Source of the DNA: an uncultured Collinsella sp.
GTDB taxonomy: Bacteria; Actinomycetota; Coriobacteriia; Coriobacteriales; Coriobacteriaceae
Length of the DNA: 64,000 nt
Reading direction: 5' to 3'
Assembly: GCA_900758475.1 (NCBI GenBank)
Contig: CAAERQ010000011.1
Location: 52,486-116,485 of the forward strand
The translations under genes were made by a program, and so were the position numbers. This document shows positions 9,001 through 19,025 of the stretch, piece after piece. Within the stretch, counting starts at the first letter, position 1. Each line of letters opens with the position of its first letter. The notes beneath the pieces were generated by a model. It ran no database searches and was not told the origin of the DNA. It saw only the letters and a program-made list of their open reading frames with translations.

Positions 9001-11331
9001 CTCGATCCTTACAACGCCAAGGCCTTCAAGGCTGTTCCGCGAATCCTCAGCCGCAAGCTCATCGAGAATCCAGGCCGTCGCCTGGCCCCTCTTGTTGGAA
9101 CCCAAGACCCCCGGATATCGCCTCTTTGCAACACTTGTTATCCAATCAATAACTGAGCTCGGCTTACAACCCTCACCGTCGCGGGACAGAGCCTCCACCG
9201 CTTCTCTTATCAGCTGACGACGTGTGATGTTTCCATAAGTTCTGTCCATTGCGGGCGCGAAGAAAGCCGCATCCTGGCGCTTGTCCGAGAAGCAAATAAG
9301 ACTTCCGGCCCTGCGCTCTTCATCGAGGTCTGCGAACAAATCATCCTCGTCAGCTTCCTCCTCATCAAAAGGCGGAATATCCCTGACCAGGTCGTAACAG
9401 ACGACACTGCCTGCAGCTTCAGGCGAAACGCGCATTGGCTGAATTGCCACAACGGACTGATATCCACAATGACGACAACGCGCCTCTGCTTCATCTGCTT
9501 GTTTTTTCTCGTTTTGGTTGAGCGCAATTGGGATGCGCGCAACAATCTCATGCTCGAAACGATGAGCACCACCCTCGGCTTCATGATACAAAGACCCGCA
9601 TATCGGGCACAGCCATTGGATCTTCTCATCGGGATCTCTCTCCGATTCGCCAGAGAGAAGACGGTAGTAGACTCTCGGAAGAAACTCGTCGTCGGAATCC
9701 GTTCCTTCGTGTCGAGGACTTAGCCACGCAGTCTTCACCTCGGGATCAGAGCTCTCCTCACCAAGGATGTATGCCTGCCCACAATGGCGACAGACCGACA
9801 CCTCATATACAGGAGTATCGTTTTCATCGTCATAATGCTCCGCAATCGTTTTATGAGGAGTCAGCTTACGTGTATGCAGATTTAAATAGATGCCCTCAGG
9901 AGCACGCAAGAAGGAATGGTAGCGACTCGTAAGAATGGGAACATCCTTGGAGCGCTGCGCAGAGGAAAGCACCTCAACCATAGCAGCGAGGATTTCCACA
10001 CCCCTCTTATCTCCCGTGAGCTCTTCGATCTCAAGCTCCTCAATGGTGTCAAGATCAGTGAGGTCGAAAAGACGCTCGCAGCGTCTCACCAGTTTTGCCG
10101 CAGACGATTCACCCAGAAGGATCTTTCCTAGTCCCATTAGGGGGGACTCGCCGTCTAGTCTCGCTACAACCTCTTCAGGAGCTCCACCAGACGTGAGCGT
10201 GCTGCGAATGTCTTCTACGCTTGCGTTTTCAGGATCGGAAAGTTCCCTGCGAAGTTCCGCCCAAGTGTCTAAAGAAAGCGTGCCCCAAGGCTTTTCGTCA
10301 AGGGCATCTTGGGGCTGATCTTTCTCGCTCGTGATGACGTCAAGATTCGCGGGGTCACTTGAGAAGACCTCTCCAAAAAGATCCTGAGCAAATATAGCTA
10401 CCTTAGGCATATCCTCTTTTGAGCCAATTGTTGCGGAGATTGCATAACAATGAAGCTTGGGCAGTTCTCCCGTTTCCGATTCGATACGAGCCTTTACTCG
10501 TCGCAGCAAATATGCGATTTCGGTGCCAAGCGCGCCTGAATAAACGTGCGCCTCATCGATGGCGATATGCCGCCAGTTTGCACCAAATGCCCCTTCGAAC
10601 AGCGGCGCATCCTCCGGACGTAGAAGGAGATACTCAAGCATAGAGTAGTTTGTAAGCAAAATGTTGGGTGGGTTCTCACGTATTTTCTCGCGAGAGATGA
10701 TTTCATTTGGCAGTCTAGTTTGATCCGGGTTTTCGTCTTTCCACTTACGGAGAGCCACGGACTCTTTCTCCTCAGTGTCGCCGGTATAACGCCCGAAGGT
10801 GACATCGGTCCCCTTCAGCAACTGACGCAATCGTTTAAGCTGATCGTTTGCAAGGGCGTTCATCGGGTAAAGAATCATGGCACGGACGCCAGCGGAACGC
10901 CCGCTCTTTTCGAATTCTGAGAGGATGTCATTCAGAATCGGAAGCAAAAAGCACTCAGTCTTGCCCGAACCCGTACCCGTAACGACGGCGTAGTTACGTT
11001 CGGCAACGCTCTTTTCAATAGCCTTAACTTGATGCACATATAAGGGGCGATAGGGGTCAAAGTTATGCGTCTCCCCTCCGCCTAAACTCATCATGCCCTT
11101 GCAAAGTAGCCCCTCGTCCACCAGTTCGGCCACAGTTTTATCCTTGCGGTACGGAGGCGCCGCCTCAAGAAACGGTCCCTTTGCAAGATATCCCGGCTCG
11201 CAAAGAATCGTCTCAAGCTGCTTCTGCAAATCCGCGTCATCAAAGTGAATAGTGGTAGCGATGTACTCGCGATAAGAGTCCTCCACTTTGCGCGCGGTCT
11301 CAATGGGATTGAATTCTTTCACATTCGTCAT
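6016..11331 (-). CDS. druE: DruE-like giant DEAD/DEAH helicase with DUF1998
   Basis: A 1771-residue SF2 helicase. Walker A TGTGSGKT lies at 118-125, DEAH at 259-262, and motif VI QRAGRVGRR at 1064-1072 after the TTFELGVDVGDLRA segment. Cysteine pairs that may bind zinc occur near 514-517 (CRHC), 575-578 (CPIC), 619-622 (CRHC) and 953-956 (CDAC). The C-terminal third holds DUF1998, including the cysteine cluster CGCGEETCCYGC near 1580. One chain joining helicase and DUF1998 at this size is the hallmark of DruE of Druantia; DISARM instead splits them into DrmA and DrmB. A similarly large partner lies 12 bp upstream, matching the DruH-DruE order of Druantia type III. Assignment is by architecture and motifs, without an alignment. 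Confidence 0.8.
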   Translation of the reverse strand: MTNVKEFNPIETARKVEDSYREYIATTIHFDDADLQKQLETILCEPGYLAKGPFLEAAPPYRKDKTVAELVDEGLLCKGMMSLGGGETHNFDPYRPLYVHQVKAIEKSVAERNYAVVTGTGSGKTECFLLPILNDILSEFEKSGRSAGVRAMILYPMNALANDQLKRLRQLLKGTDVTFGRYTGDTEEKESVALRKWKDENPDQTRLPNEIISREKIRENPPNILLTNYSMLEYLLLRPEDAPLFEGAFGANWRHIAIDEAHVYSGALGTEIAYLLRRVKARIESETGELPKLHCYAISATIGSKEDMPKVAIFAQDLFGEVFSSDPANLDVITSEKDQPQDALDEKPWGTLSLDTWAELRRELSDPENASVEDIRSTLTSGGAPEEVVARLDGESPLMGLGKILLGESSAAKLVRRCERLFDLTDLDTIEELEIEELTGDKRGVEILAAMVEVLSSAQRSKDVPILTSRYHSFLRAPEGIYLNLHTRKLTPHKTIAEHYDDENDTPVYEVSVCRHCGQAYILGEESSDPEVKTAWLSPRHEGTDSDDEFLPRVYYRLLSGESERDPDEKIQWLCPICGSLYHEAEGGAHRFEHEIVARIPIALNQNEKKQADEAEARCRHCGYQSVVAIQPMRVSPEAAGSVVCYDLVRDIPPFDEEEADEDDLFADLDEERRAGSLICFSDKRQDAAFFAPAMDRTYGNITRRQLIREAVEALSRDGEGCKPSSVIDWITSVAKRRYPGVLGSNKRGQATAWILDELAAEDSRNSLEGLGVVRIEPTEFNEGFSHPGAKKLVARQVDILNADGVTWLSCEDYILFVRTCLELLREKNVIEVPEGAPELRNNHEKRGNLVVLERGSSASRDIVYFAGDAVRGTENKRSAFIRKYVKRVHGIELTREDVRPILQSLFQFMGKYLSCRLFKGEGYLIDSPEHFRLSRDIWTMYPHSNDDIVYRCDACGCETHLDTRGVCTTTKCNGTMVKMSFAEAKNKDRFYKTVYQDEALPLDIEEHTAQLSSKKAREIQSEFIKGNVNVLSCTTTFELGVDVGDLRAIFMRNVPPSTANYTQRAGRVGRRAGKPGYAITFARLRPHDVAYFEDPAKIIGGNTRVPMCYLNNDAIAIRHVFAVAMSEFFRYASRSLGKDYSHGYNDFMDLSKSEPEGLEDLRRFLASRPKSVYEQLVRVVPQGMPVAEEVGVNEWGWIAKLVGPIDSAESGSGGRLLLAHSLKHADFERIQDGIELNMGVNDILASKLLKSRDALKKERTIAILAESGVLPKYGFPTDLVELHLLDIENSVGENRLELSRGMRQAIREYAPGAEIVAGKTLWKSVGLRKPKGQELRKRRYGKCPNCETFVWPIENYSDKGECPVCHTEFALEKNMLIPSYGFVGTENKKGIGLRRPRPKGYASVHFSQHWPNETATREFCLPGGAVKVKYAENGQLCVLNSPAKGFQVCSYCNRAAVGGEKIQHTYWCEKSGTAPKINRFSALGTAFVSDVLELVFDFDEATVCSDGDWEAVMWALFTAAAKILEVPETELGGTTYKNDAGSFSILIYDDVPGGAGHVRQLSKEVTDLIEEAYKVVDGHCGCGEETCCYGCIANYYNQVVQANLSRGAAKRILGALLTASSSGRFAGNADEDKELDYKAGVPNPVDGFELWASDEGANNEALSLAEAIKLSIRSNSSEEWIELIREMTSCDSHLRWETPDKDVELSDAGGDSAYATLVWRKSKVILLDEEAAGDFKKVFGSAWRNVSGWSLFVVGECSAEDVMGAIYKEA

Positions 11332-11343
11332 TATTTGCTCCCG

Positions 11344-14300
11344 CTAGTTAAGATTGATTCTTGTCGCATATTCTCTCCGGGAGTCCCCAAAGAAGTCGCT
11401 CGGAGACATTTCGACGGCAACCCCCCTCTTGCTGCTCAGCTGCCTTACCACGCTGGGTGGAAGAAAGACCTCTGTAGAGCCCTTTTCTGCAGAGGCTGTA
11501 GCAATTGGCTTATCGTCACTTTCCTCATACCTAGAAATCCTAAAGAACCTGAAATGGATGTCGCATAAGGGCTTGCCTTCAAACCGAAGAACATATCCAA
11601 GGGATTCGGCTGGCAATAGCTTCCACCCGTTAATGCCGAGCCCTTCGGCACAGTCAAGCATTTGAACATCAGTCCAGGCTGGAATCAGTTCTCCCGTTGA
11701 TACGTCATCGCCATAGCACAGGGACAACCTCAGAGGAAGACGGCTGGATGCCCTATAGTCAGTCTGTTGAAAGAGGCTTGCATGTCTAAATAGATTAAAT
11801 CCGTATTCGCCAGGCTGTTTGAGGTTCTTGAAGAAAAGGGGTTTTGAACCGAGCATCACTAGCGCAGCCCTGTTGTACCTCCAACCATAGGAGATAATCT
11901 TAAAGTTTGCCGCACTGGGGCCGAGTTCCAACGCATCTGCCAAACAGATTGGACGCTCCTTGGATAGATTTGCGAGTCTTTCTGGCATGTCAACGCCTAT
12001 TGCAGCAAGAGCAAGTTTGGCATCGGTTTCTTTGCCGCTCTCCCTCGAACGAATACGGAGATGCAAGAACTCATCCTTCAGGAGGGCCTTCGCTTCATAC
12101 CGCTCCCAGGCATTGAGGGAATTAGGCCTGTCGCATTCGCCTCCCGCATCGCCTTCTTCATAAATACGCACAACATCAATGGGAAGACACGCCTGGAAGC
12201 CATATTCGGCTACAGCACGCCCGTGATCAATGCTGATTGACAGAGGCCTAAATTCTTGTATGGGCACCACTGCGAATCGGTAGCGGAGAACAACCTTACC
12301 ACCGGCAGATTTCTGCCTCGCCTCTAGGACGCACTCTTCAATATGCCAACTGAATTGACTCGTTTTTGAGGGATTGAATTCTATTCTTGCAATACCTGAA
12401 TTTTCAGTATCATCCTCATATGTGGCGCAACGAGGCATCGACACCAGCTCGCCATCGCAGCAGCACATGATGTCCAAGTCTTTTAGGGCGCTCGCGCCAT
12501 CAAGCGCTTCAATGCTCACAGAGGGCAGGCCGTCGCTGGTATTGAGTTCGTTCGGAACGCGCCCATACAAGTCAACGCCGTCGCTCGTTTCTCCGATAAT
12601 GCGATGCTTATCAACCTTTGCGACATAACGTTCTTGCCAAACGGCAACTTCCTCGCCCGTAAGTTCGTCAACAACCGAACCTGCCGAACCGGGCTCCACA
12701 TCATAGATGAAGATCTGGTTTTCATCCCAATCGCCAGAAGCCTCATACTCCGAAACGGCTTTCATGCCTTGCCCGGGAACGATTTTGTATCCGTCTTTAA
12801 CAATGTATGCGATACGACGCTTTTTCGTTAACCGCTCGTTCTTGCCACGTAAGCGGTAGAAGCCCTTAGCGTCCTTTATAAATTCAAAACAACCGGGCTT
12901 GTTCCTACTGAACGACTGGCTCAAAGAACTAAGCTCGATGTAGTCACCCGCTCGCTCATCTTTCTGCATGAGCTTCAATTCCACGTCGTAACGAGCCCGA
13001 GGGTTAACGGCAATACCGACGGCATTCAAAATGCATTTTCCGACACTCATATCGAATTCAGAGCTTGCCTTTAGCTCGCCGTCAACATAATAGTCAATCT
13101 TGTCACCAGCAAAATGCAGCGGGAACTGTTGGCGCGGCCAGCGCATGGTCACAACGCCCTCAGATAAATCCAGCTGCAAACTGGCAATCGGAAGATAGAT
13201 CAATCGGTGGGTGCCACTTCTCCGCTCTTGCGTCTCAGCAGCAGCCCTTCCTCCGTTCGCCAAGGGCGGCACACGCTCTTGGTTGTCACGAAGGGCCTGC
13301 ATTGCGGCTTCAGGCAGACCGAAACTAGATAGCATCGTGTAGCGGCTTCCAGCCCTATTCGAGTCAACAATTTGCGCCGCCACGCGCATGGACGCCTCAA
13401 ATAATGGAGCAATGGTTGAATCGGGCGCTTTCTCAAGAATGTTAAGGACTGCCTTTTCGGGAGCATACCGGCTCTCGGGGTTCTTTAGCTCCCTAAGAAC
13501 GGAGCGCCCGTCCATCTCTCCGCCAAAACCTAGACTGCCTTTAGAAACTTCTTTCGCAAGCGGAAGTAATTTCTCCCACAGGTTTGACCAAGAATCTTCT
13601 GATAAGCCTCCGTGGAGGAGTGCGGTGTAGAAGTAGTAATTAACTTCCTCATCACGACCGTACAAAGGCATTCCACGCTCTTCAACATGTTTTATAAAAA
13701 TATGCTTTACAAGCCCCTGTACGTTACTGTCGCAAATGCCAAGACTCGCGAAAAAATTGCCCCATAGGTTATGCTCGTTGAAAACCCTGCGCGCCTTGTC
13801 AGCAACATAAACCATAAAAGCGTTCGGCAAACACCTATCAATCAGCATCAGAACAATGCGAGGTTTTGTCGGGTAACGTTTTATGAGTTCTTCAAAAGCA
13901 GTGCTGAGCTCATCAAGGTCTGCCGAGAATTCTTCAAACGCCTGATAAACCATGACGTTTTCAGACCTTGAGCCAAGGTCGTCAAAGGCACCCTGAGCTC
14001 TTTCTTCAAATTCCTCCAACTTTGCCGAAAACAACCCATGCGAGCGTGTGAGCGGAAAACGGCTCAAGTCGTATTCATATTGCTCTATCGAAGACGCTGT
14101 CTCGGTATTTGACTCGCGAGGAGGTCGGCTTTTCGGCAGGACTTTCACGTTCGTCGGATTCTCGACCATCTTGGGCTGAAGCATGGAGGCCGCGAAGTCG
14201 TCGGGGGCCGCACGGTATTTCTTTCGCATCCTTATGATTGAATCGGCATATCTGCTATCAAAACAAGCGTCTATCTCTTTATCGGTAAGAGACAAAAGAT

Positions 14301-14415
14301 CGGGCAAGTAGCAGAAACCAGCATTATGAATTGAACGCTTAAGCCGCACATCGTCAAAACTAAGCTCCGAGATGGGCGTCTTCTCCAGCCTCTCCAAGTA
14401 GTTTGCTTCGCTCAT
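11344..14415 (-). CDS. druH: DruH-like large accessory protein of a Druantia type III-like system
   Basis: A 1023-residue protein with no catalytic motif that I recognise. Residues about 10-60 (ISELSFDDVRLKRSIHNAG, then YLPDLLSLTDKEI) resemble the helix-hairpin-helix fold of the RNA polymerase alpha C-terminal domain, suggesting DNA or protein binding. The middle is helical; the last 600 residues look beta-rich. ATG 14415 is preferred because AGGGG lies 6 bases upstream; ATG 14421 abuts that same site. It is the first gene of the operon ahead of the druE-like gene. Length, position and lack of known domains fit DruH of Druantia type III. The name rests mainly on gene context, so homology needs a profile search. 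Confidence 0.65.
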   Translation of the reverse strand: MSEANYLERLEKTPISELSFDDVRLKRSIHNAGFCYLPDLLSLTDKEIDACFDSRYADSIIRMRKKYRAAPDDFAASMLQPKMVENPTNVKVLPKSRPPRESNTETASSIEQYEYDLSRFPLTRSHGLFSAKLEEFEERAQGAFDDLGSRSENVMVYQAFEEFSADLDELSTAFEELIKRYPTKPRIVLMLIDRCLPNAFMVYVADKARRVFNEHNLWGNFFASLGICDSNVQGLVKHIFIKHVEERGMPLYGRDEEVNYYFYTALLHGGLSEDSWSNLWEKLLPLAKEVSKGSLGFGGEMDGRSVLRELKNPESRYAPEKAVLNILEKAPDSTIAPLFEASMRVAAQIVDSNRAGSRYTMLSSFGLPEAAMQALRDNQERVPPLANGGRAAAETQERRSGTHRLIYLPIASLQLDLSEGVVTMRWPRQQFPLHFAGDKIDYYVDGELKASSEFDMSVGKCILNAVGIAVNPRARYDVELKLMQKDERAGDYIELSSLSQSFSRNKPGCFEFIKDAKGFYRLRGKNERLTKKRRIAYIVKDGYKIVPGQGMKAVSEYEASGDWDENQIFIYDVEPGSAGSVVDELTGEEVAVWQERYVAKVDKHRIIGETSDGVDLYGRVPNELNTSDGLPSVSIEALDGASALKDLDIMCCCDGELVSMPRCATYEDDTENSGIARIEFNPSKTSQFSWHIEECVLEARQKSAGGKVVLRYRFAVVPIQEFRPLSISIDHGRAVAEYGFQACLPIDVVRIYEEGDAGGECDRPNSLNAWERYEAKALLKDEFLHLRIRSRESGKETDAKLALAAIGVDMPERLANLSKERPICLADALELGPSAANFKIISYGWRYNRAALVMLGSKPLFFKNLKQPGEYGFNLFRHASLFQQTDYRASSRLPLRLSLCYGDDVSTGELIPAWTDVQMLDCAEGLGINGWKLLPAESLGYVLRFEGKPLCDIHFRFFRISRYEESDDKPIATASAEKGSTEVFLPPSVVRQLSSKRGVAVEMSPSDFFGDSRREYATRINLN

Positions 14416-14796
14416 CAGCATCCCCTATGCCGTAATTGCATTCGATGCCGCCATTTCTGACCTTTTATTGACACCGGTCTGACACGACGTGCTTTTAATC
14501 ATACCGTGAGGGACTTGCGCAACTCGAAGAACAAAGATGTCCAATGGAACCGTTTCTGCAGACGGTCGCTATCACCCGGCGAACAGTCCCCTATAAAGGT
14601 CGACCATGGTTCAAGCACGCTTTATTGCGCAACAAAACCACCGCCAAAATGATTCAATTGTGAACATAGATGCACGGACCAGCCGGCCGGAGGTCCAAGT
14701 TTTCCTACCGCCCATCGCTTTGCCCCAACCCTGTAAGGCGCCCGCACGCTATCATCGATATAGATTGAATGGGAAAGCAATACAGGGGGGCTCTGC
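14416..14796. other. Intergenic region, right edge of the defence island
   Basis: These 381 bases should hold the promoter of the minus-strand druH-like operon. A TTGACA at 14468-14473 on the plus strand has an AT-rich hexamer about 18 bases on, but no gene starts close after it. No direct repeat, tRNA or integrase marking an insertion boundary was found. Confidence 0.4.
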
Positions 14797-14979
14797 ATGC
14801 CAATTGAAAAAGTTCCATTCTTGCAAAACACTTCTGGCTCGGTAATTGACAACCACCACGAAGCTCATATGGCTGCCCAGCACTCCATCGCCCGCGGCTA
14901 CGATGACCTGGTGAACGGCCGCGTTCGACCCTGGAAACAAGCAAAGGCAGAGGCAGATCGGATGCGAGCCATCAGGTAA
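14797..14979 (+). CDS. Small hypothetical protein, possibly an orphan RelB-like antitoxin
   Basis: The 60-residue product is MPIEKVPFLQNTSGSVIDNH followed by a helical, charged stretch ending GRVRPWKQAKAEADRMRAIR. A strong GGGGGG ribosome site lies six bases before the ATG. The ending resembles the C-terminal helix of RelB/YefM-type antitoxins (a bulky W or Y then acidic and basic helix), but no toxin-like gene follows within the 135 bases before serC. It may be a stand-alone antitoxin, a remnant of a pair, or an unrelated small protein. Confidence 0.55.
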   Translation: MPIEKVPFLQNTSGSVIDNHHEAHMAAQHSIARGYDDLVNGRVRPWKQAKAEADRMRAIR

Positions 14980-15114
14980 GGTCACCTCTCCCCATGTAAC
15001 CATCCTGTAAATCATAGCGGCGCACTCGAGTTTTACCGTGATACGGTCGCGCCTGGCGCTCCACTGTGCTAAAGTATCCCGAACGTCCAAACGACTACGA
15101 GGGGGAACTAGAAG

Positions 15115-16239
<1,125 letters not shown>

Positions 16240-16308
16240 CCCGCAACACGCGGGCCGACCAGCCACCTCAGACCATCTGATTACATCAAACCTGCTAAGG
16301 AGTTTTCC

Positions 16309-17472
16309 ATGCGCAAGATTAAGACCATCGACGACATCACCAAAGACGGCAAGGTCGAGTTTGGCGAGGGCTACGAGTTTGTAAGCACCGCCGAGGAGGC
16401 CGACGCCATCCTGATGCGCTCGACCGACCTGCACGGCTACGAGCTGCCCGAGGGCATCCGCGCCATCGCCCGCTGCGGCGCCGGCGTCAACAACATCCCC
16501 GTCGAGGAGTACGCCAAGAAGGGCGTCGTCGTCTTTAACTCCCCCGGAGCCAACAGCAACGCCGTCAAGGAGCTCGTCCTAGGCATGCTGGTGCTTTCGA
16601 GCCGCGGCGTAGTGCAGTCGATGAACTGGGTGCGCGACAACGCCGACGACCCCGAAATCCAGGTCGATGCCGAGAAGGCCAAGAAGGCCTTTGTGGGCCG
16701 CGAGCTCAAGGGCAAGCGCATCGGCGTCATCGGTCTGGGCAACGTGGGCTCCAAGGTCGCCAACGCCTGCGTCGATCTGGGCATGGACGTTTACGGCTAC
16801 GATCCGTTCATTTCCGTTGAGCACGCGTGGGTACTGAGCCGCGAGGTGCAGCGCGTAGGCACGCTCGAGGACCTGTGCCGCGGCTGCGACTACCTCACCG
16901 TACACGTGCCCAGCAAGGCAGACACCATCGGCATGATCAGCACCGAGCAGATTAACCTGCTGGCACCGGGCGCCGTGCTCATCAACTACGCGCGCGAAAC
17001 CATCATTGACGAGGACGCCGTCGACGCCGCCCTGCGCGAGGGCAAGCTAAGCTGGTTTAGCTGCGACTTTGCCACGCCCAAGACCGTCAAGATGCCCAAC
17101 ACGTTTATCACCACGCACTCGGGCGCCGGCACCGGCGAGGCCGAGGCCAACTGCGCCGACATGGCCATCAGCGAGCTCAAGGATTACCTGGAGAACGGCA
17201 ACATCGCGCACAGCGTCAACTACCCCGCCTGCAGCATGGGCAAGGCGCGTGCCGCGAGCCGCATCGCCTGTCTGCACGCCAACGTGCCCAACATGATCGG
17301 CCAGATCACGGCGATTCTGGCCAAGGACAACGCCAACGTGCAGCGTATGACCAACGAATCCGCCGGCGAGAACGCCTACACCATGTTCGACACCGACGAG
17401 CACCTGGACAGCAGCACCATCGAGGCGCTCAAGCAGATTCCGTCGATGTATCGCGTGCGCGTGATCAAATAG
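16309..17472 (+). CDS. serA: D-3-phosphoglycerate dehydrogenase
   Basis: This 387-residue NAD-dependent D-2-hydroxyacid dehydrogenase catalyses the first step of serine synthesis. It shows the nucleotide-binding GVIGLGNVGSKVA (about 140-152), the substrate-binding RCGAGVNNIP segment near residue 57, and an active-site histidine in THSGAGTGEAE. A short C-terminal ACT-like domain (NMIGQITAILAKDNANVQRM onward) suggests feedback control by serine, as in the short-form family. It lies 69 bp after serC. A strong intrinsic terminator at 17513 ends the operon. Confidence 0.96.
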   Translation: MRKIKTIDDITKDGKVEFGEGYEFVSTAEEADAILMRSTDLHGYELPEGIRAIARCGAGVNNIPVEEYAKKGVVVFNSPGANSNAVKELVLGMLVLSSRGVVQSMNWVRDNADDPEIQVDAEKAKKAFVGRELKGKRIGVIGLGNVGSKVANACVDLGMDVYGYDPFISVEHAWVLSREVQRVGTLEDLCRGCDYLTVHVPSKADTIGMISTEQINLLAPGAVLINYARETIIDEDAVDAALREGKLSWFSCDFATPKTVKMPNTFITTHSGAGTGEAEANCADMAISELKDYLENGNIAHSVNYPACSMGKARAASRIACLHANVPNMIGQITAILAKDNANVQRMTNESAGENAYTMFDTDEHLDSSTIEALKQIPSMYRVRVIK

Positions 17473-17512
17473 CGCCGGCGTCAAGCCCGCCAGGAAGGCC
17501 ATGAAGCCCATT

Positions 17513-17549
17513 CGGCCCCCGTTTTCGCGAAACGGGGGCCGATTTCTTT
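17513..17549 (+). terminator. Intrinsic terminator of the serC-serA operon
   Basis: A GC-rich hairpin with arms CGGCCCCCGTTT and AAACGGGGGCCG is followed by ATTTCTTTG. It begins about 40 bp after the serA stop. Confidence 0.9.
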
Positions 17550-17575
17550 GCTCCGGCTGGTTTTGATAATGCTAC

Positions 17576-17732
17576 CCAGGACAAGTTTTTTCGGATAATC
17601 GACAGTCATACCCAAGTCACAGAGCGCACCTGCTTTGATAAACAACTTTATCAGGGGCTTTAGTAGGTAAAAATCGATCTCTGTATACCACATCCAAGTT
17701 GACTGTCGATTTTCCGAAACAACTAGTTCTGG
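17576..17732. repeat. MITE-like inverted-repeat element (157 bp)
   Basis: The ends form about 33-bp terminal inverted repeats with four mismatches. The left end starts CCAGGACAAGTTTTTTCGGA and the reversed right end CCAGAACTAGTTGTTTCGGA; both then read AATCGACAGTCA apart from one base. The interior has a TGATAAA/TTTATCA hairpin and no gene. It sits between the serA terminator and the 3' end of the minus-strand nuclease-like gene. It fits a non-autonomous mobile element or a long folded transcript; no target-site duplication was evident. Confidence 0.65.
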
Positions 17733-17821
17733 ATTGCAATTTTATAGCCCTTCCAAGGCGAAACTGAAGCCTTTTTCGCACCCAAAGCTCTAGTTCGTTC
17801 GACCGTTTTCCACCTGCACGA

Positions 17822-18871
17822 CTACATTCCCGACCAATCGATAAATATCTCCTCACGAAGCCGGCGTTCGAGCTGCTGCTGCCGCGGTGTCTTGTCTTTC
17901 AGCGGCGCATCGAGATAGGACATGATGAGCTCCATCACCACGCGAAAGGCATCGGAGTCGGCCAGCTGGCCATAGGTCATCAAAACGACGGGATATCCCA
18001 TCGCTTGCAAGGCCGTCGTTCGGTCGGAGTCAGAGATCTTGGATTCTATGGATCCGTGTATGGCTTTACCCTGGCATTCAACAAGGCACTCTCGGCTGCC
18101 GTCCTTATTTGCCAGCAGGATATCGGCATAGCGCCTATCGAGCCCCGAAATCAGGCGGGCGCCGCGCGTCATACGAATCTCAACGTTATTGGTAAGGCGC
18201 AGCCCTTCGCCGCCGCGTAACCTCGAAAGACCAAACAGCATCGATGCCTGGACCTCGAGCGGCGATGCCGCCATCCCTGTAATGCATTTCGCGGCACGTG
18301 TGAACGATTTAGCGCCGCGGAGCCCCCGGATCTTATCGACGTACTCCGTAAGCTCAGAGAGCTCGATCAAGGGAGGTCGTTTCCACAAGTCCGTTGGATT
18401 CCCCGAGACATCTTTTACGTTTTCCCAGCCCAACTGTGCGTCACCCCACCAGCCCCCATATGCCTGCACAAGTGCCGACTTTACCTGAGGCGCAATCTTG
18501 CACACGGCAAAGGTGCCGCACATCTCATACATGCACATAATTAGACGCTCGTTTGAGACCGAGGAAGCCAGGGTCAACAGGGTAAAGAGCGGGGACGCGA
18601 CATCGAGGCCAAACTCTGTCTGCCGCACGGAGTCAAACGGCCTCTCCCCGTTCCAAACATGCCTGACAATGCGACCGCCCTTACGTCCGCAGCTGCCCTG
18701 CGCCAAAACATACAACGGAGCGCCCAGGAAATGCGTGACGAGCGGGTGCTCGCAAAGGCGCTCCCTGCGCGGATCGTCCGCAGAATCGGGCAGGTCCGGC
18801 ATTATCGCCAAGACCTGTGGAGGTATCCGGTGATACCGAAAGGCAGATATGTCGCACAGCATGTCGTCCAT
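17822..18871 (-). CDS. PD-(D/E)XK nuclease-like protein, lineage-specific family (AbiEi/DUF559-like)
   Basis: The 349-residue product starts MDDMLCDISAFRYHRIPPQV. Its C-terminal part has the pattern of a restriction-like fold: SPLE near residue 203, a YADILL aspartate near 248, then ECLVECQGKA with an E-x-Q, and a closing helix after ALQAMGYPVVLM. The same spaced pattern recurs in the protein at 27120-28310, although overall identity is low. No clear ribosome site precedes ATG 18871, and longer in-frame reading runs into the divergent peptidase gene. Such proteins resemble AbiEi-type regulators or DUF559 (Vsr-like) nucleases. The function is unknown, and no partner toxin lies next to it. Confidence 0.7.
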   Translation of the reverse strand: MDDMLCDISAFRYHRIPPQVLAIMPDLPDSADDPRRERLCEHPLVTHFLGAPLYVLAQGSCGRKGGRIVRHVWNGERPFDSVRQTEFGLDVASPLFTLLTLASSVSNERLIMCMYEMCGTFAVCKIAPQVKSALVQAYGGWWGDAQLGWENVKDVSGNPTDLWKRPPLIELSELTEYVDKIRGLRGAKSFTRAAKCITGMAASPLEVQASMLFGLSRLRGGEGLRLTNNVEIRMTRGARLISGLDRRYADILLANKDGSRECLVECQGKAIHGSIESKISDSDRTTALQAMGYPVVLMTYGQLADSDAFRVVMELIMSYLDAPLKDKTPRQQQLERRLREEIFIDWSGM

Positions 18872-19025
18872 AAAGGCTACGTACCCACTGCTCCGTTTGT
18901 GAACCCACTTGGACGGCAAGCGCGTTGGCTCGGCCTGCGAACGGTAAATACTGCTGCGCGCACGCCGCGGATCTCTCAGGAGGCTTACAATCGGTTTGGA
19001 AAGCAGACTGATTGTGAGGTTGCAT

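Noticed and set aside
6016..11331. DISARM (DrmA/DrmB) as the identity of the large helicase
   Set aside because: DISARM keeps helicase and DUF1998 on separate genes and includes a methyltransferase; here they are one chain and no methyltransferase is present.
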